Shown here: piece by piece, positions 47,219 through 55,874 of the stretch
How the letters are laid out: every line of letters begins with the position of its first letter
Position numbering within the stretch: the stretch's first letter is position 1
DNA from: JAWVEV01 sp033856535
GTDB lineage: Bacteria > Actinomycetota > Thermoleophilia > Miltoncostaeales > Miltoncostaeaceae
Direction: 5' to 3'
NCBI GenBank assembly: GCA_033856535.1
Contig: JAWVEV010000190.1
Location: 1-64,000, forward strand
Length of the DNA stretch: 64,000 nucleotides
Made by a program: the position numbers and the translations under genes
Notes under the pieces: model-generated
The model's input: only the letters and a program-made list of their open reading frames with translations
The model's database searches: none
Told to the model about the DNA's origin: nothing

Positions 47219-49291
47219 ATGGCGCACCCGGACCCCGCGAAGATCCGCAACGTGGCTCTGATGGGCCACCGTGGAAGCGGAAAGACCAGCCTGACAGAGG
47301 CGATGCTCTTCGCCGCCGGCGCGATCAACCGGCTGGGGAACGTCGCCGAGGGCACCACGGTCACGGACTTCGACGACGACGAGCGCCGGCGCGGGATGAC
47401 CATCACCGCGTCCCTCTGCAACGCCACCTGGCAGGGGACCAAGGTCAACCTGATCGACACCCCGGGCGAGCCGAGCTTCCACTCCGACACGCTGGCCTCG
47501 CTGCAGGCGGTCGACGCGGCGCTGTTCGCCGTGAACGCGACCGCCGGCGTCGAGGTGCAGACCGAGCGCCTCTGGCGGCGGGCCGAGGAGGCCGGGCTGG
47601 CGCGCGGCATCGTGATCACGATGCTCGACCGCGAGCGGGCCGACTTCGACGCCACGCTGGCGGCGCTGAAGGAGCTGGCGCCGGGCGCCGTCGCGCTGCA
47701 GATCCCGATCGGGAGCGAGCAGGAGTTCCAGGGCGTCGTGAACCTGGTCTCGATGACCGCGACGACCTACGTCGACTCGCCGAAGGGCACCACCGGCCCG
47801 ATTCCGGACGAGCTCGCCGATGACGCCGCCGCCGCGCGCGAGGCCCTGATCGACGTGGTGGCCGAGGCCGACGACGCGCTGATCGAGAAGTACCTCGAGG
47901 GCGAGGAGATCACCACCGACGAGCTGATCGCCGCGCTGCAGGCCGGCGTCTACTCGGGGCGCCTCAGCCCGGTGGTGTGCGCCGCCGCGGCGAAGGGCGG
48001 CCTGGGCGCCGACCGGGTGCTCGACCTGATCGTGGAGGGCCTGCCGTCGCCGGTCGACGCCGGCCCGAAGCAGGCGGTCAACCCGGAGACCGGCGAGCCC
48101 GTCACGGTCGAGCTCTCCGAGGACGGCCCGGCCTACGCGCACTGCTTCAAGACGCTGGCCGACCAGTTCAGCGGCCGCATCAACCTGCTACGCGTGCTGA
48201 CCGGCGTGCTGCCGAGCGACAGCGCGGCGCAGTCGGCCAAGACCGGCGCGAAGGAGCGGGTGGGCCAGCTCTTCACGCTCCAGGGCAAGGACCACCAGTC
48301 CCTCACCGAGATCGGCCCCGGGGACATCGGCGCGGTGGCCAAGCTCAAGGAGGTCGCCACCGGCGACATGCTCACCACCGACGGCGCCGCGCTGGTGCTG
48401 CCGGCGGTCGAGCTGCCGGCGGCGGCGATGAGCTTCGCCGTGACCGCCGCCACCGCGGCGGACGAGGACAAGATGGTTTCCTCGCTGCGACGGATCCAGG
48501 ACGAGGACCCGACCCTGGACGTCCACCGCGACGATCAGACCGGCGAGATGATCGTGGGCGGCATCTCCCAGATGCACGTCGAGGTGATCGCCGAGCGCAT
48601 CGAGCGCCGCTTCGGCGTGAAGCTCGAGCTGGCGCAGCCGCGGGTGCCCTACCGCGAGACGATCACCGCCGCCGCAAAGGCCGAGGGCAAGCACAAGAAG
48701 CAGAGCGGCGGCCGCGGCCAGTACGGCGACTGCTGGATCGAGATCGAGCCGCTCCCCCCGGGTACCGGCTTCGAGTTCGTCGACAAGATCGTGGGCGGCG
48801 CGATCCCGCGGGCCTTCATCCCGGCGGTCGAGAAGGGCGTGATCGAGGCGATGGAGGCCGGCGAGGTGGCCGGGTACCCGGTGGTCGACGTGCGCGTGAC
48901 GCTCTACGACGGCAAGTACCACGCCGTGGACTCGTCGGAGATGGCGTTCAAGATCGCCGGCTCGCTCGGCATGAAGGCCGCGCTGGCGAAGGCCAAGCCG
49001 GTGCTGCTGGAGCCGATCATGCACGTCGAGGTCGCGGTCCCCGAGGAGCACGTGGGCGACGTGATGGGCGACCTCAACTCCCGCCGCGGGCACCCGCTCG
49101 GCATGGAGAACCGGGGCGGCATGGAGGTCGTGAAGGCCGAGGTGCCGATGGCCGAGATGCTCAGCTACGCGCCGGACCTGCGCGCCATGACCGGCGGCCG
49201 CGGCGACTACGAGATGGCGTTCCACCACTACGCCGAGGTGCCGGCGCACCTGGCGCAGAAGGCCGCCGAGGCGGCGACGGCCGCCGCCTAG
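47219..49291 (+). CDS. EF-G paralogue (EF-G2-like translational GTPase)
   Basis: A 690-residue protein with all five EF-G domains, ending in the domain V block DLRAMTGGRGDYEMAFHHY. It differs from canonical EF-G: G1 is GHRGSGKTS (residues 16-24) in place of AHxDxGKTT, G3 is DTPGE (80-84) in place of DTPGH, and G4 is TMLD (134-137) where NKxD is expected. The missing catalytic His and weak guanine motif suggest reduced or altered GTP use. Known EF-G2 proteins bind ribosomes but may lack translocation activity. The canonical fusA must lie elsewhere. ATG 47219 is the only plausible start. Confidence 0.9.
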   Translation: MAHPDPAKIRNVALMGHRGSGKTSLTEAMLFAAGAINRLGNVAEGTTVTDFDDDERRRGMTITASLCNATWQGTKVNLIDTPGEPSFHSDTLASLQAVDAALFAVNATAGVEVQTERLWRRAEEAGLARGIVITMLDRERADFDATLAALKELAPGAVALQIPIGSEQEFQGVVNLVSMTATTYVDSPKGTTGPIPDELADDAAAAREALIDVVAEADDALIEKYLEGEEITTDELIAALQAGVYSGRLSPVVCAAAAKGGLGADRVLDLIVEGLPSPVDAGPKQAVNPETGEPVTVELSEDGPAYAHCFKTLADQFSGRINLLRVLTGVLPSDSAAQSAKTGAKERVGQLFTLQGKDHQSLTEIGPGDIGAVAKLKEVATGDMLTTDGAALVLPAVELPAAAMSFAVTAATAADEDKMVSSLRRIQDEDPTLDVHRDDQTGEMIVGGISQMHVEVIAERIERRFGVKLELAQPRVPYRETITAAAKAEGKHKKQSGGRGQYGDCWIEIEPLPPGTGFEFVDKIVGGAIPRAFIPAVEKGVIEAMEAGEVAGYPVVDVRVTLYDGKYHAVDSSEMAFKIAGSLGMKAALAKAKPVLLEPIMHVEVAVPEEHVGDVMGDLNSRRGHPLGMENRGGMEVVKAEVPMAEMLSYAPDLRAMTGGRGDYEMAFHHYAEVPAHLAQKAAEAATAAA

Positions 49292-49329
49292 TTCGCTCGG
49301 GGGACGAGCACGGCGCTTAACATGGCGCC

Positions 49330-50115
49330 ATGCTCGTCGCCCAGTTGCTGGCCGCCGTGGAGCGGCTGGCTCCGCCGGAGCTGGCGGAGGACTGGGACAA
49401 CGTCGGCCTGATCGTCGGCCGGCACAACCAGCCGGCGCGCAAGCTGATCGTTGCGCTGGAGCTGCGCGACGAGATCCTGGACGAGGCGCGCGAGCACGGC
49501 TGCGACGCGGTGCTGACGCACCACCCGCCGATCTTCCCGTCGCTCACGTCGCTATCGGACGGCGGGGTGGCGAGCGAGCTGGTGCTGCGGGCGGCCGAGA
49601 GCCGGGTGGCGGTGATGGCGGCGCACACGAACCTGGACGCGGCCGCCGGCGGGCTGAACGACATCATGGCCGAGCTGCTGGGGATGACCGAGGCGCGGCC
49701 GCTGCGGCCGGCCGGCTCGGACGAGGCGGTGGGGCTGGGGCGCGTGGGGCGGATCGCGCCGACGACGCTCGAGGGCCTGGCGGCCCGGGTGGCGGCGGCG
49801 TTCGGCGGCGCCGGGGTGCACTACTCCGGGGACCCCTGGGGGAAGGTGGGGCGGATCGCCTGCTGCACCGGCTCCGGCGGGTCCCTGATCGGCGACGCGC
49901 GCGCGGCCGACGCGGAGGCCTATGTCACGAGCGACCTGAAGTACCACGACGCGGACCGGGCGGAGGGCCTGCCGCTGGTGGCGCTGCCGCACGCGGCGGC
50001 CGAGCGCGTGGCGATGCGCAGGTGGACCAAGACGCTGCAGAAGGCGCTGACCGGGGAGAAGGTGGAGGTCCGGTTCGCCGAGGCCGAGACCGACCCCTGG
50101 CAGAGCGTGGCCTGA
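49330..50115 (+). CDS. Nif3-like dinuclear metal-centre protein
   Basis: A 261-residue Nif3/YbgI-family protein, a toroidal hexamer with a di-metal site of unsettled function. Family marks are AEDWDNVGLIVG, the metal loop CDAVLTHHPPIF, AAHTNLDAAAGGLND and the C-terminal EAYVTSDLKYHDADRAEGLPLVALPHAAAE (in two family blocks). This is the short form without the inserted PII-like domain. TAACAT at 49318-49323 ends six bases before ATG 49330, a leaderless-type start. It follows the EF-G paralogue by 38 bases. Confidence 0.9.
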   Translation: MLVAQLLAAVERLAPPELAEDWDNVGLIVGRHNQPARKLIVALELRDEILDEAREHGCDAVLTHHPPIFPSLTSLSDGGVASELVLRAAESRVAVMAAHTNLDAAAGGLNDIMAELLGMTEARPLRPAGSDEAVGLGRVGRIAPTTLEGLAARVAAAFGGAGVHYSGDPWGKVGRIACCTGSGGSLIGDARAADAEAYVTSDLKYHDADRAEGLPLVALPHAAAERVAMRRWTKTLQKALTGEKVEVRFAEAETDPWQSVA

Positions 50116-50159
50116 TTTCTCGGATTGCCGGGAGCTCCCGGCTGGGGGAGACTGCCGCG

Positions 50160-51410
50160 ATGATCCGCCGTCAGCTCGCCCTCGCGGCCGCCATCGCCGC
50201 CGCCGCGTCATTCGTCGCGGCCGCGCCGGCCGTCGCCGCGCCGATCGTCACGCTCGAGAGTCCGGCGGAGGCGACGAACCAGAAGCGGCCGGCGTTCACG
50301 GGCAGCGGCGCGACGGGCCCGGCGGTCTCGCCGGTCACGATCGATCTCTTCCAGGGGCCGGCCGTGAAGGCGACGCCGGATCTCTCGCTCATGGTCCCGA
50401 TCGGGGCGAACGGCCGATACGAGGCGCCCCCGGACGTCGACCTGGCCGAGGGGACCTGGACCGCGCGGGCGTCGCAGGGGGACGCGACCGGGGTGGGCAC
50501 GTCGGAGCCGCTGACGTTCGCGGTCGACACCGTGCCGCCGGTGACGCCCACGATCACCAGCCCCGTCCTCGGGGCGGCGCTGCCGACGCCGACGCCGACG
50601 ATCACGGGGCGGGCGGGGACGGCGGCCGGCGACAACGCGGCCGTCGCGCTGATCGTCCACGGGCCGACGGGCGACTTCCTGCTGACGGCGGCGGTCGGTG
50701 CCGACGGCACCTTCAGCCTGGCGACGCCGCCGCTCGCCGACGGGCCCTACGGCGTGACCGCCTCGCAGCAGGACCTGGCGGGGAACGGCGTGACGAGCGT
50801 CGAGTCCGGCTTCACGATCGACACGAAGCCGCCGGACACGACGATCGACGACGGGCCGATCCCGGCGCCCGGCGGCGACCGGAACGTGCAGGTGACGTTC
50901 GGCGGGACCGAGCTGGCGACGTTCCGCTGCGAGCTGGACGGGACGGCGCTGGCCGCGTGCGAGCCGCCGGTCCTGGTGCTGCGCGGCCTGAAGCCGGGGA
51001 AGCACGCGCTGACGGTGGCGGCGGTGGATCCGGCCGGGAACGTGGACCCGACGCCGGCGCGGGCGGAATTCAAGATCGCCCCGCCGAAGATCGCGGTGCC
51101 GCCGGGGGTGCTGGTCGCCCCCCGGGGCGGCGAGTCGCGCATCTCGCTCAGGTGTCCGAGCACCCAGGCCGCCGGCCCGTGCGTGGGGCAGGTCGTGCTG
51201 CGGCGCGGCGCCCGGTCGCTGTCGCTGAAGCCGGCGACCTTCCGCATCCGGCCCGGGAAGACGGCGCGGATTCGGCTGATCCTGAACTTCACCGGCCAGC
51301 GGCTGCTCTTCCAGCACGGCCGGATCGCGGTCCAGGTGCGGATCGTGGCGGCCGACGGCCGCGGGAACGTGGGCCGCAAGACCATCCGGAGGACGCTGGT
51401 CCTCCCCTAG
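50160..51410 (+). CDS. Secreted Ig-like/bacterial adhesin-type protein (hypothetical)
   Basis: A 416-residue exported protein. GGGGGAG precedes ATG 50160, which opens a signal peptide (about 1-27, ending AVAAP). It contains three beta-sandwich-like modules: about 28-120, 125-225 with VDTVPPVTPTITSPV and DLAGNGVTSVESGFTIDTKPPDTT (Big_3/Ig-like pattern), and 230-300 with FRCELDGTALAACEPP (two Cys) and VAAVDPAGNVDPTPARAEF. A distinct C-terminal beta domain (320-416) has a further Cys pair. Function is unknown, possibly surface binding. Confidence 0.75.
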   Translation: MIRRQLALAAAIAAAASFVAAAPAVAAPIVTLESPAEATNQKRPAFTGSGATGPAVSPVTIDLFQGPAVKATPDLSLMVPIGANGRYEAPPDVDLAEGTWTARASQGDATGVGTSEPLTFAVDTVPPVTPTITSPVLGAALPTPTPTITGRAGTAAGDNAAVALIVHGPTGDFLLTAAVGADGTFSLATPPLADGPYGVTASQQDLAGNGVTSVESGFTIDTKPPDTTIDDGPIPAPGGDRNVQVTFGGTELATFRCELDGTALAACEPPVLVLRGLKPGKHALTVAAVDPAGNVDPTPARAEFKIAPPKIAVPPGVLVAPRGGESRISLRCPSTQAAGPCVGQVVLRRGARSLSLKPATFRIRPGKTARIRLILNFTGQRLLFQHGRIAVQVRIVAADGRGNVGRKTIRRTLVLP

Positions 51411-51455
51411 GGAGGGGACGAGGGTCCCGGGTGGCGAGAGGAGGGGCCGGCGCCC

Positions 51456-51484
51456 TTCGACTCAGGGGACCCGTTCGCTAGACT
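51456..51484 (+). promoter_or_regulatory. Promoter of tRNA-Gly
   Basis: TTCGAC (51456-51461) and TAGACT (51479-51484) are 17 bases apart. The expected start near 51491 is 4 bases before the mature tRNA 5' end. Confidence 0.55.
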
Positions 51485-51494
51485 GCGCCACCTC

Positions 51495-51568
51495 GCGGAT
51501 GTAGCTCAGTTGGCTAGAGCGTCTGCTTGCCATGCAGAAGGTCGAGGGTTCGAGTCCCTTCATCCGCT
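51495..51568 (+). tRNA. tRNA-Gly(GCC)
   Basis: A full cloverleaf can be folded. Acceptor GCGGATG pairs with CATCCGC (51561-51567), the D stem is GCTC/GAGC, the anticodon stem is TCTGC/GCAGA with loop TTGCCAT (anticodon GCC at 51529-51531), and the T arm is GAGGG-TTCGAGT-CCCTT. The discriminator base is T51568; CCA is not encoded. It is followed by an intrinsic terminator and, further on, a low-GC methyltransferase gene. Confidence 0.97.
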
Positions 51569-51573
51569 CCTCC

Positions 51574-51599
51574 AAAGCCCCCGGAACCGGGGGCTTTTT
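51574..51599 (+). terminator. Intrinsic terminator of tRNA-Gly
   Basis: AAAGCCCC (51574-51581) pairs with GGGGCTTT (51590-51597), and the stem continues inward with C-G pairs to a GGAACC tip. Five T (51595-51599) follow. It lies 6 bases after the tRNA. Confidence 0.9.
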
Positions 51600-51773
51600 G
51601 TTGCTCTGGTTCCATCGAGTGCGAGCCCCGCGGCCCGTGAGGGTCGTGGTAGGGACGGGCCGCGCCGGCTTGGTGCTGCGTGAAGATCGGAATCGAGCCG
51701 GCCTCCGGGTCCACACGCGCGATGCGCACGCCGGGCACCTCGTCCCTCCCAGGGCGTTCCTGCGCAACACTTA

Positions 51774-51791
51774 CCGGCGGAAAAACGCCGG
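51774..51791 (-). terminator. Hairpin after the 51793 methyltransferase
   Basis: CCGGCG (51774-51779) pairs with CGCCGG (51786-51791) around GAAAAA. It begins one base beyond the stop codon on the minus strand. The 51600-51773 stretch between it and the tRNA terminator shows no gene. Confidence 0.45.
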
Positions 51792-51792
51792 C

Positions 51793-52650
51793 CTAATACT
51801 TCAAGCTGCCCTCCGGCCAAAACTCATCCAACCCCTGCGCGGAAGGTGACGTGTACACGCGGCACGCAACGCCCTTCAGCGCCAGCAGCGTGCATCGATT
51901 TCGGTGCTCCAGTCCCGGCATGCCGTAGTTCAGATGCGGCGGACCAAAGCATTCATAGGTCGACGAGAAGCCGAGCTTGCCCAAGAAATTCATCAACGAT
52001 GGCCGGGTGAAGAAGAAGCTGGGACGGCGGTCCATCGAATCCAACGTGCGCGCCTCGATCACCGCGGCCTCGTCGGTCGGCTCATGCTCCGTGTGGAAGA
52101 GCCCGTGATACGTCCGGGAGTCGTAGGTGAACGAATCCGTCGGGTCCAGCGCGATGTGCGTATCGATGATGACCTCTCGTTCGGCCACGTCGAAGACGTT
52201 CTCCAGGAACTGGAACACATCGGGCGCCGGCAGGTGGTAGAGGATGCCGCTGCAGAGGACGATGTCGAACGTGCCGTGCCTTGCCCTGGAGAGATTCCGC
52301 ACGTCATCCCTGAGGAACTCCAGGTTCGGCAGGTCGTAGGCGTCTTTGACGAAGAGCGCTCTTCGGTAGTTTGCTTCTCTGGCCTCGATGCCGAGAACCC
52401 GGGCGCCATGAAGCGCCAGCTCGAGGGAATACAGCCCGTCGAGGCATCCCAGATCGAGTACACGGCATTCGGACAACGGTCTCGACACCGTGTCATGGAT
52501 GATCTGAAGCACCCGCCTCAAACGGGTGTGCGGATACGCGGGATCGGTGCGGGTCCGGAGTCCATGGGGCAGCGGTATGTCGAACGCCCATTCGCCAGAG
52601 GTTCGGATGGTTTCCGACAACGCGCGTTGGAGCTCGGCTCGGTCGGTCAT
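51793..52650 (-). CDS. Class I SAM-dependent methyltransferase, atypical composition
   Basis: A 285-residue methyltransferase. Motif I is RVLDLGCLDGLYSLELAL (about 60-77), followed by VLGIEAREANYRRA, LEFLRDDVRNLS and FDIVLCSGILYHLPAP. The C-terminal half has long Phe/Tyr/His-rich stretches (RRPSFFFTRPSLMNFLGKLGF), a layout seen in methyltransferases of glycan or secondary metabolite clusters. ATG 52650 was chosen; GTG 52689 would add 13 residues. Its G+C is clearly lower than all neighbours and it uses A/T-ending codons freely. With its place next to tRNA-Gly this suggests horizontal transfer. No integrase is seen. Confidence 0.85.
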   Translation of the reverse strand: MTDRAELQRALSETIRTSGEWAFDIPLPHGLRTRTDPAYPHTRLRRVLQIIHDTVSRPLSECRVLDLGCLDGLYSLELALHGARVLGIEAREANYRRALFVKDAYDLPNLEFLRDDVRNLSRARHGTFDIVLCSGILYHLPAPDVFQFLENVFDVAEREVIIDTHIALDPTDSFTYDSRTYHGLFHTEHEPTDEAAVIEARTLDSMDRRPSFFFTRPSLMNFLGKLGFSSTYECFGPPHLNYGMPGLEHRNRCTLLALKGVACRVYTSPSAQGLDEFWPEGSLKY

Positions 52651-52841
52651 CTCGAGAACCGCGTCGGACGTCCAGTCGCGCGTGGGCACGGAGCTCGAGG
52701 AGCAGTGCTTCGTGGTGCCGCGAGGGCGCGTCGTGGTCGTCCTGCGTCCGAATCCTCGCGCGCGGGGTGGACGGTCATCCCTCCCTCCTCACCGGGGGCG
52801 TCGGCGCCGAAACTGGCGCGGCCGCGAGCTCCTGAGGACGA

Positions 52842-52899
52842 TCACGCCGGCCGGGCCGCGAGCTCGGCGTCGGTCGGCACCTGGTACGCCTCCGGGTCG
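52842..52899 (-). pseudogene. Relic of an MFS transporter 3' end
   Basis: On the minus strand this reads DPEAYQVPTDAELAARPA followed by TGA. The piece 52842-52882 matches the extreme 3' end of the MFS gene (53612-53652) at all but about three positions, and 52879-52899 is identical to 54102-54122 in the middle of the same gene (GDPEAYQV). It therefore looks like a second copy whose central 450 bases have been deleted. The flanking 52690-52841 holds no gene. Confidence 0.65.
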
Positions 52900-52937
52900 C
52901 GGCTTTTTTTGCGCCCCGATCTCGTCGAGCCGGCGGC

Positions 52938-53474
52938 TCAGGGCTGGTACTGCTGGTCGAGCGCGAGGACCGGGTTGGGGTACCGGGCGCCGACGCGCAG
53001 CCAGAAGCCGGCCTTCGGCTCGAGCAGCCGGCGGTGCCGGGGATTGCCGCCCGCGACGATCCGGGAGAGCTCGGTCACCGCGATGGGCGTGGAGCGGACC
53101 CCTCGGGTCAGCACGGTCACGCGCGCGGTCCCGGCCACGACGTAGGTCAGCAGGCGATGGCTCTCGTCGACGACGTAGTAGTCGTTCGGGACCGCCTCGC
53201 CCGGGCCGATGGCCCCGTCCTCCCGCGCGGCGCGTTCGGCCGCGACGCCCGTGAGCCACAGCGCGGGATCGAAGCGCATCTCGAAGTGTCGGCCCCTGCG
53301 GACGAGCGACCGGACATGGCCGTAGAGCACCTGCTGGCCCGCGGACGCGGGCGGCGGAAGCCGCGCGATGGGGGCTTCGCGGCTGATCGAGGCCGAGGCC
53401 GAGGGCGGCCACGAGGCCCAAGCGGCCGGCGCGAGGGCCGCGCCCAGGGCGAGGATCGCGAGCGGTCGTCTCAC
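52938..53474 (-). CDS. Secreted hypothetical protein
   Basis: A 178-residue exported protein from GTG 53474. A signal peptide (about 1-28) is followed by QQVLYGHVRSLVRRGRHFEMRFDPALWL, EAVPNDYYVVDESHRLLTYVVAG and ARVTVLTRGVRSTPIAVTELSRIVAGG. I recognise this as a type of small exported protein in actinobacteria without assigned function; no catalytic motif or Cys is seen in the mature part. The MFS relic lies just after its stop. Confidence 0.7.
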   Translation of the reverse strand: MRRPLAILALGAALAPAAWASWPPSASASISREAPIARLPPPASAGQQVLYGHVRSLVRRGRHFEMRFDPALWLTGVAAERAAREDGAIGPGEAVPNDYYVVDESHRLLTYVVAGTARVTVLTRGVRSTPIAVTELSRIVAGGNPRHRRLLEPKAGFWLRVGARYPNPVLALDQQYQP

Positions 53475-53611
53475 GGTGGTTCCCCGTTCGCGGGCGCCGT
53501 GCCCGCCGGGGCTGGCTCGCCGCGGCGGGGGCACCAGCGGGATGTGGAGGTCGACTCTCGCACCTCGTCGAGCATCCCGCATCCGCCATGGCGTTCCCCT
53601 GCGGCGCGGAG

Positions 53612-54880
53612 TCACGCCGGCCGCGCCGCCAGCTCCGCGTCGGTCGGCACCTCCACGAAGTCGGCGGGCGAGTTCTCCCGCCGCGACAGCGCCAGCGCCG
53701 GCAGCGCCAGCAGGCTGATTCCCGCCGTGATCAGGTACGACGTTCCGTAGCCCCAGGCGTCCGCCGCGCGGCCCAGCGGCGGCTGGGCCCAGACGCCGCC
53801 GGTCGAGCTCATCATCGAGTCGAACGAGAGGATCGTCGCCCGCTGGCGTGAGGGCAGGCATTGGTTGAGGTAGGTCTGGCGGATGGGGGACGCGGCGGCG
53901 TAGGTCAGCCCCCAGACGACCGTCAGCGCCAGCACCGCCCAGAACTGCTGGACCGCGCCGACCAGCGCCAGCGCCAGGGACGCCACCGCCGCGATGGAGA
54001 TCAGGGCCGAGGTGCGCCGGCGGAACCGGCGGCGGATGAAGGGCGCGGCGATCCCGCCCAGGATCTGGGAGCCCGCCACCAGGGCCGCCGCGAGGCCGGC
54101 GACCTGGTACGCCTCCGGGTCGCCGTACAGCTCCAGCAGGTACGGCTGCAGCGCGTAGAAGGCGTAGATGCCGACGCCGCCGGTCAGCAGCGACTGCACC
54201 ATCAGCCACTTCACCGACGACACGCGCCAGCCGTACTCGATCGACGCCGACGCGATCTTGCGCATCTCGGCCAGCGGCCGGCCGCCCTTCTCGGGCGTGA
54301 AGCCGACGTCGTGCATCAGGCTGAACGCCAGCACGAACATGACGACCAGGATCCCCGCCCGGACGACGAATGGCGCGCCGAGGTTGGATTGCTGGGCGAT
54401 GAACCCGCCGGCGACCGAGCCGCCCAGCATCGCCACGCCCGAGACGATCTGTCCCTTGCTGAAGACGTCGTCCAGCTTCCCCGTGAAGCCCGTCGCCAGG
54501 AGCGCGTCGACCAGCCACGCCTCGACGGCGCCGGAGAAGAACGTGAACCCCAGCCCGATCAGGATCGAGGCGATGACCCATTCCCAGAACGGCGCCTCCA
54601 TCCGCCACAGCAGCACGTAGAGCAGCGTGGAGGCCGTCAGGGTGACGATGCCGAGCAGATACGACGCCCGCCGGCCGACGGTGTCGGCCACGATCCCGGT
54701 CGGCACCTCGAACAGGACCATCCCCGCGGTGAAGAACGCGTTCGCCGCGAAGGCCTGCAGGTTCGACAGGCCGGCGTCGAGCAGGAATATCGTGTTGATC
54801 CCCCAGATGAGCGACGCCGCCAGCGTGTTCCCCAGGAGGAGCACCAGGTAGACGGTCTGGATTCGGCGCGGGGTCGGCAT
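53612..54880 (-). CDS. MFS transporter
   Basis: A 422-residue major facilitator with about 12 membrane helices in two halves. The first loop carries the FEVPTGIVADTVGRRASYLLG signature (loop 2-3 D..GRR motif), and acidic residues occur at the start of the first helices. The substrate is unknown; the family includes drug and metabolite exporters. ATG 54880 begins right at the first helix with a short basic tail (MPTPRRIQ). The end, VEVPTDAELAARPA, is duplicated in the relic at 52842. The CopD-like gene lies 58 bases upstream in the same direction. Confidence 0.9.
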   Translation of the reverse strand: MPTPRRIQTVYLVLLLGNTLAASLIWGINTIFLLDAGLSNLQAFAANAFFTAGMVLFEVPTGIVADTVGRRASYLLGIVTLTASTLLYVLLWRMEAPFWEWVIASILIGLGFTFFSGAVEAWLVDALLATGFTGKLDDVFSKGQIVSGVAMLGGSVAGGFIAQQSNLGAPFVVRAGILVVMFVLAFSLMHDVGFTPEKGGRPLAEMRKIASASIEYGWRVSSVKWLMVQSLLTGGVGIYAFYALQPYLLELYGDPEAYQVAGLAAALVAGSQILGGIAAPFIRRRFRRRTSALISIAAVASLALALVGAVQQFWAVLALTVVWGLTYAAASPIRQTYLNQCLPSRQRATILSFDSMMSSTGGVWAQPPLGRAADAWGYGTSYLITAGISLLALPALALSRRENSPADFVEVPTDAELAARPA

Positions 54881-54938
54881 GTGACGTCTAGTAAAGGGAC
54901 CGGCGAGGGCCCCGCGCCTCATCGGTGCCGGCGGAAGC

Positions 54939-55421
54939 TCAGCTGGGGACCAGCGAGACCGCCAGCCACAGGGCGGCAAGCGTCGCCAGCAGCATGAACG
55001 CGTCCAGGCCCGCCCCGACCAGCGCCCAGCGCCGGCGGGTCGCGGCGTCGCCCGCCTCCTCGGCGCGGCGCACCCTCGGGCCCTGCCACAGGCCGTGCAG
55101 CAGCACGGCCACCCCGGTCGCCAGCAGCAGGCAGAGCTTGGCCAGCACCCGCTTGCCGTAATCGGTGTCGGGCAGGTCGCCCAGGCTCAACCCGCGCCGG
55201 TCCAGCAGGCCGAAGCCGGTCGCGAGGATCAGGACCCAGGCCGTGCCGCCCAGGAGGCCGAAGCGCCGGGCGACCGCGGTGATCACGCGGCGCCCGGCGC
55301 CCTCCTCGCCGAGGGCGCGTGCGGCGGGCACGGCGACCAGGCCCAGGAAGAGCATGCCGCCGAGCCACGCGGCGACGCCGAGCACGTGCAGGAAACGCAG
55401 GAGCGTCCCGAGGTCGTCCAT
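54939..55421 (-). CDS. CopD-like four-helix membrane protein
   Basis: A 160-residue inner-membrane protein with four predicted helices (about 8-32, 52-72, 88-110, 132-155). The first reads LLRFLHVLGVAAWLGGMLFLGLVAVP, and its His plus W-x-GG motif resemble CopD and related integral membrane proteins (DUF2269/DUF4149-like). A role in copper or haem handling is possible but not shown. ATG 55421 is a clean start. It probably shares a transcript with the MFS gene. Confidence 0.72.
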   Translation of the reverse strand: MDDLGTLLRFLHVLGVAAWLGGMLFLGLVAVPAARALGEEGAGRRVITAVARRFGLLGGTAWVLILATGFGLLDRRGLSLGDLPDTDYGKRVLAKLCLLLATGVAVLLHGLWQGPRVRRAEEAGDAATRRRWALVGAGLDAFMLLATLAALWLAVSLVPS

Positions 55422-55472
55422 CCCCCCCGCACGATGCCGGACCGCCGCCGCGTGCGCCGGCGGCGCGGCCTC

Positions 55473-55748
55473 CTACGACATCAGGCCGGCGACCGGCCAG
55501 ACCTCGGGCGCCGGCGGCGGCGGGGCGCCCACGGCCTCGAAGGCCGGCAGCAGCCGCTCGGTGACGAACCTCTGGCAGGCCTCCTGCGATTCCCAGACCT
55601 CGATCACCCGCCAGCCGCCGTTCGGGCTCGGCCCCGCCACGTGCAGGATGCCCCCGGCCGGCGCCGTGTCGACGCCGAGGACCTCACGCACCCGGTCGTA
55701 GATCTCCTGCGAGCCCTCGGGGTTGTCGACCATCAATGCGATCGCCAT
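55473..55748 (-). CDS. Small ABM/dimeric alpha-beta barrel-like protein
   Basis: A 91-residue protein starting at ATG 55748 (MAIALMVDNPEGSQEIYD). The order strand, helix (QEIYDRVREVLG), strand (GILHVAGPSPNGGWRVIEVWES), helix (EACQRFVTERLLPAF) fits a ferredoxin-like monooxygenase or stress-type dimeric alpha-beta barrel. It ends in a Pro-rich tail. The function is unknown. It lies between the LuxR regulator and the CopD-like gene. Confidence 0.68.
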   Translation of the reverse strand: MAIALMVDNPEGSQEIYDRVREVLGVDTAPAGGILHVAGPSPNGGWRVIEVWESQEACQRFVTERLLPAFEAVGAPPPPAPEVWPVAGLMS

Positions 55749-55874
55749 GTCCGCTCCCTTTTTTCGCGTTGCGGTGTAGGGCGACGCTACGAGGCAGGCT
55801 CGACCCGCCGCATCGGCGGCATCGCTCAACCTCGGGCGCGGGCGGCGTGGGCAATTTCGCCCACCGGAAGAGCC

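Noticed and set aside
51600..51773. Short frames between tRNA-Gly and the methyltransferase
   Set aside because: They read through the tRNA or terminator on one side and show no family resemblance.
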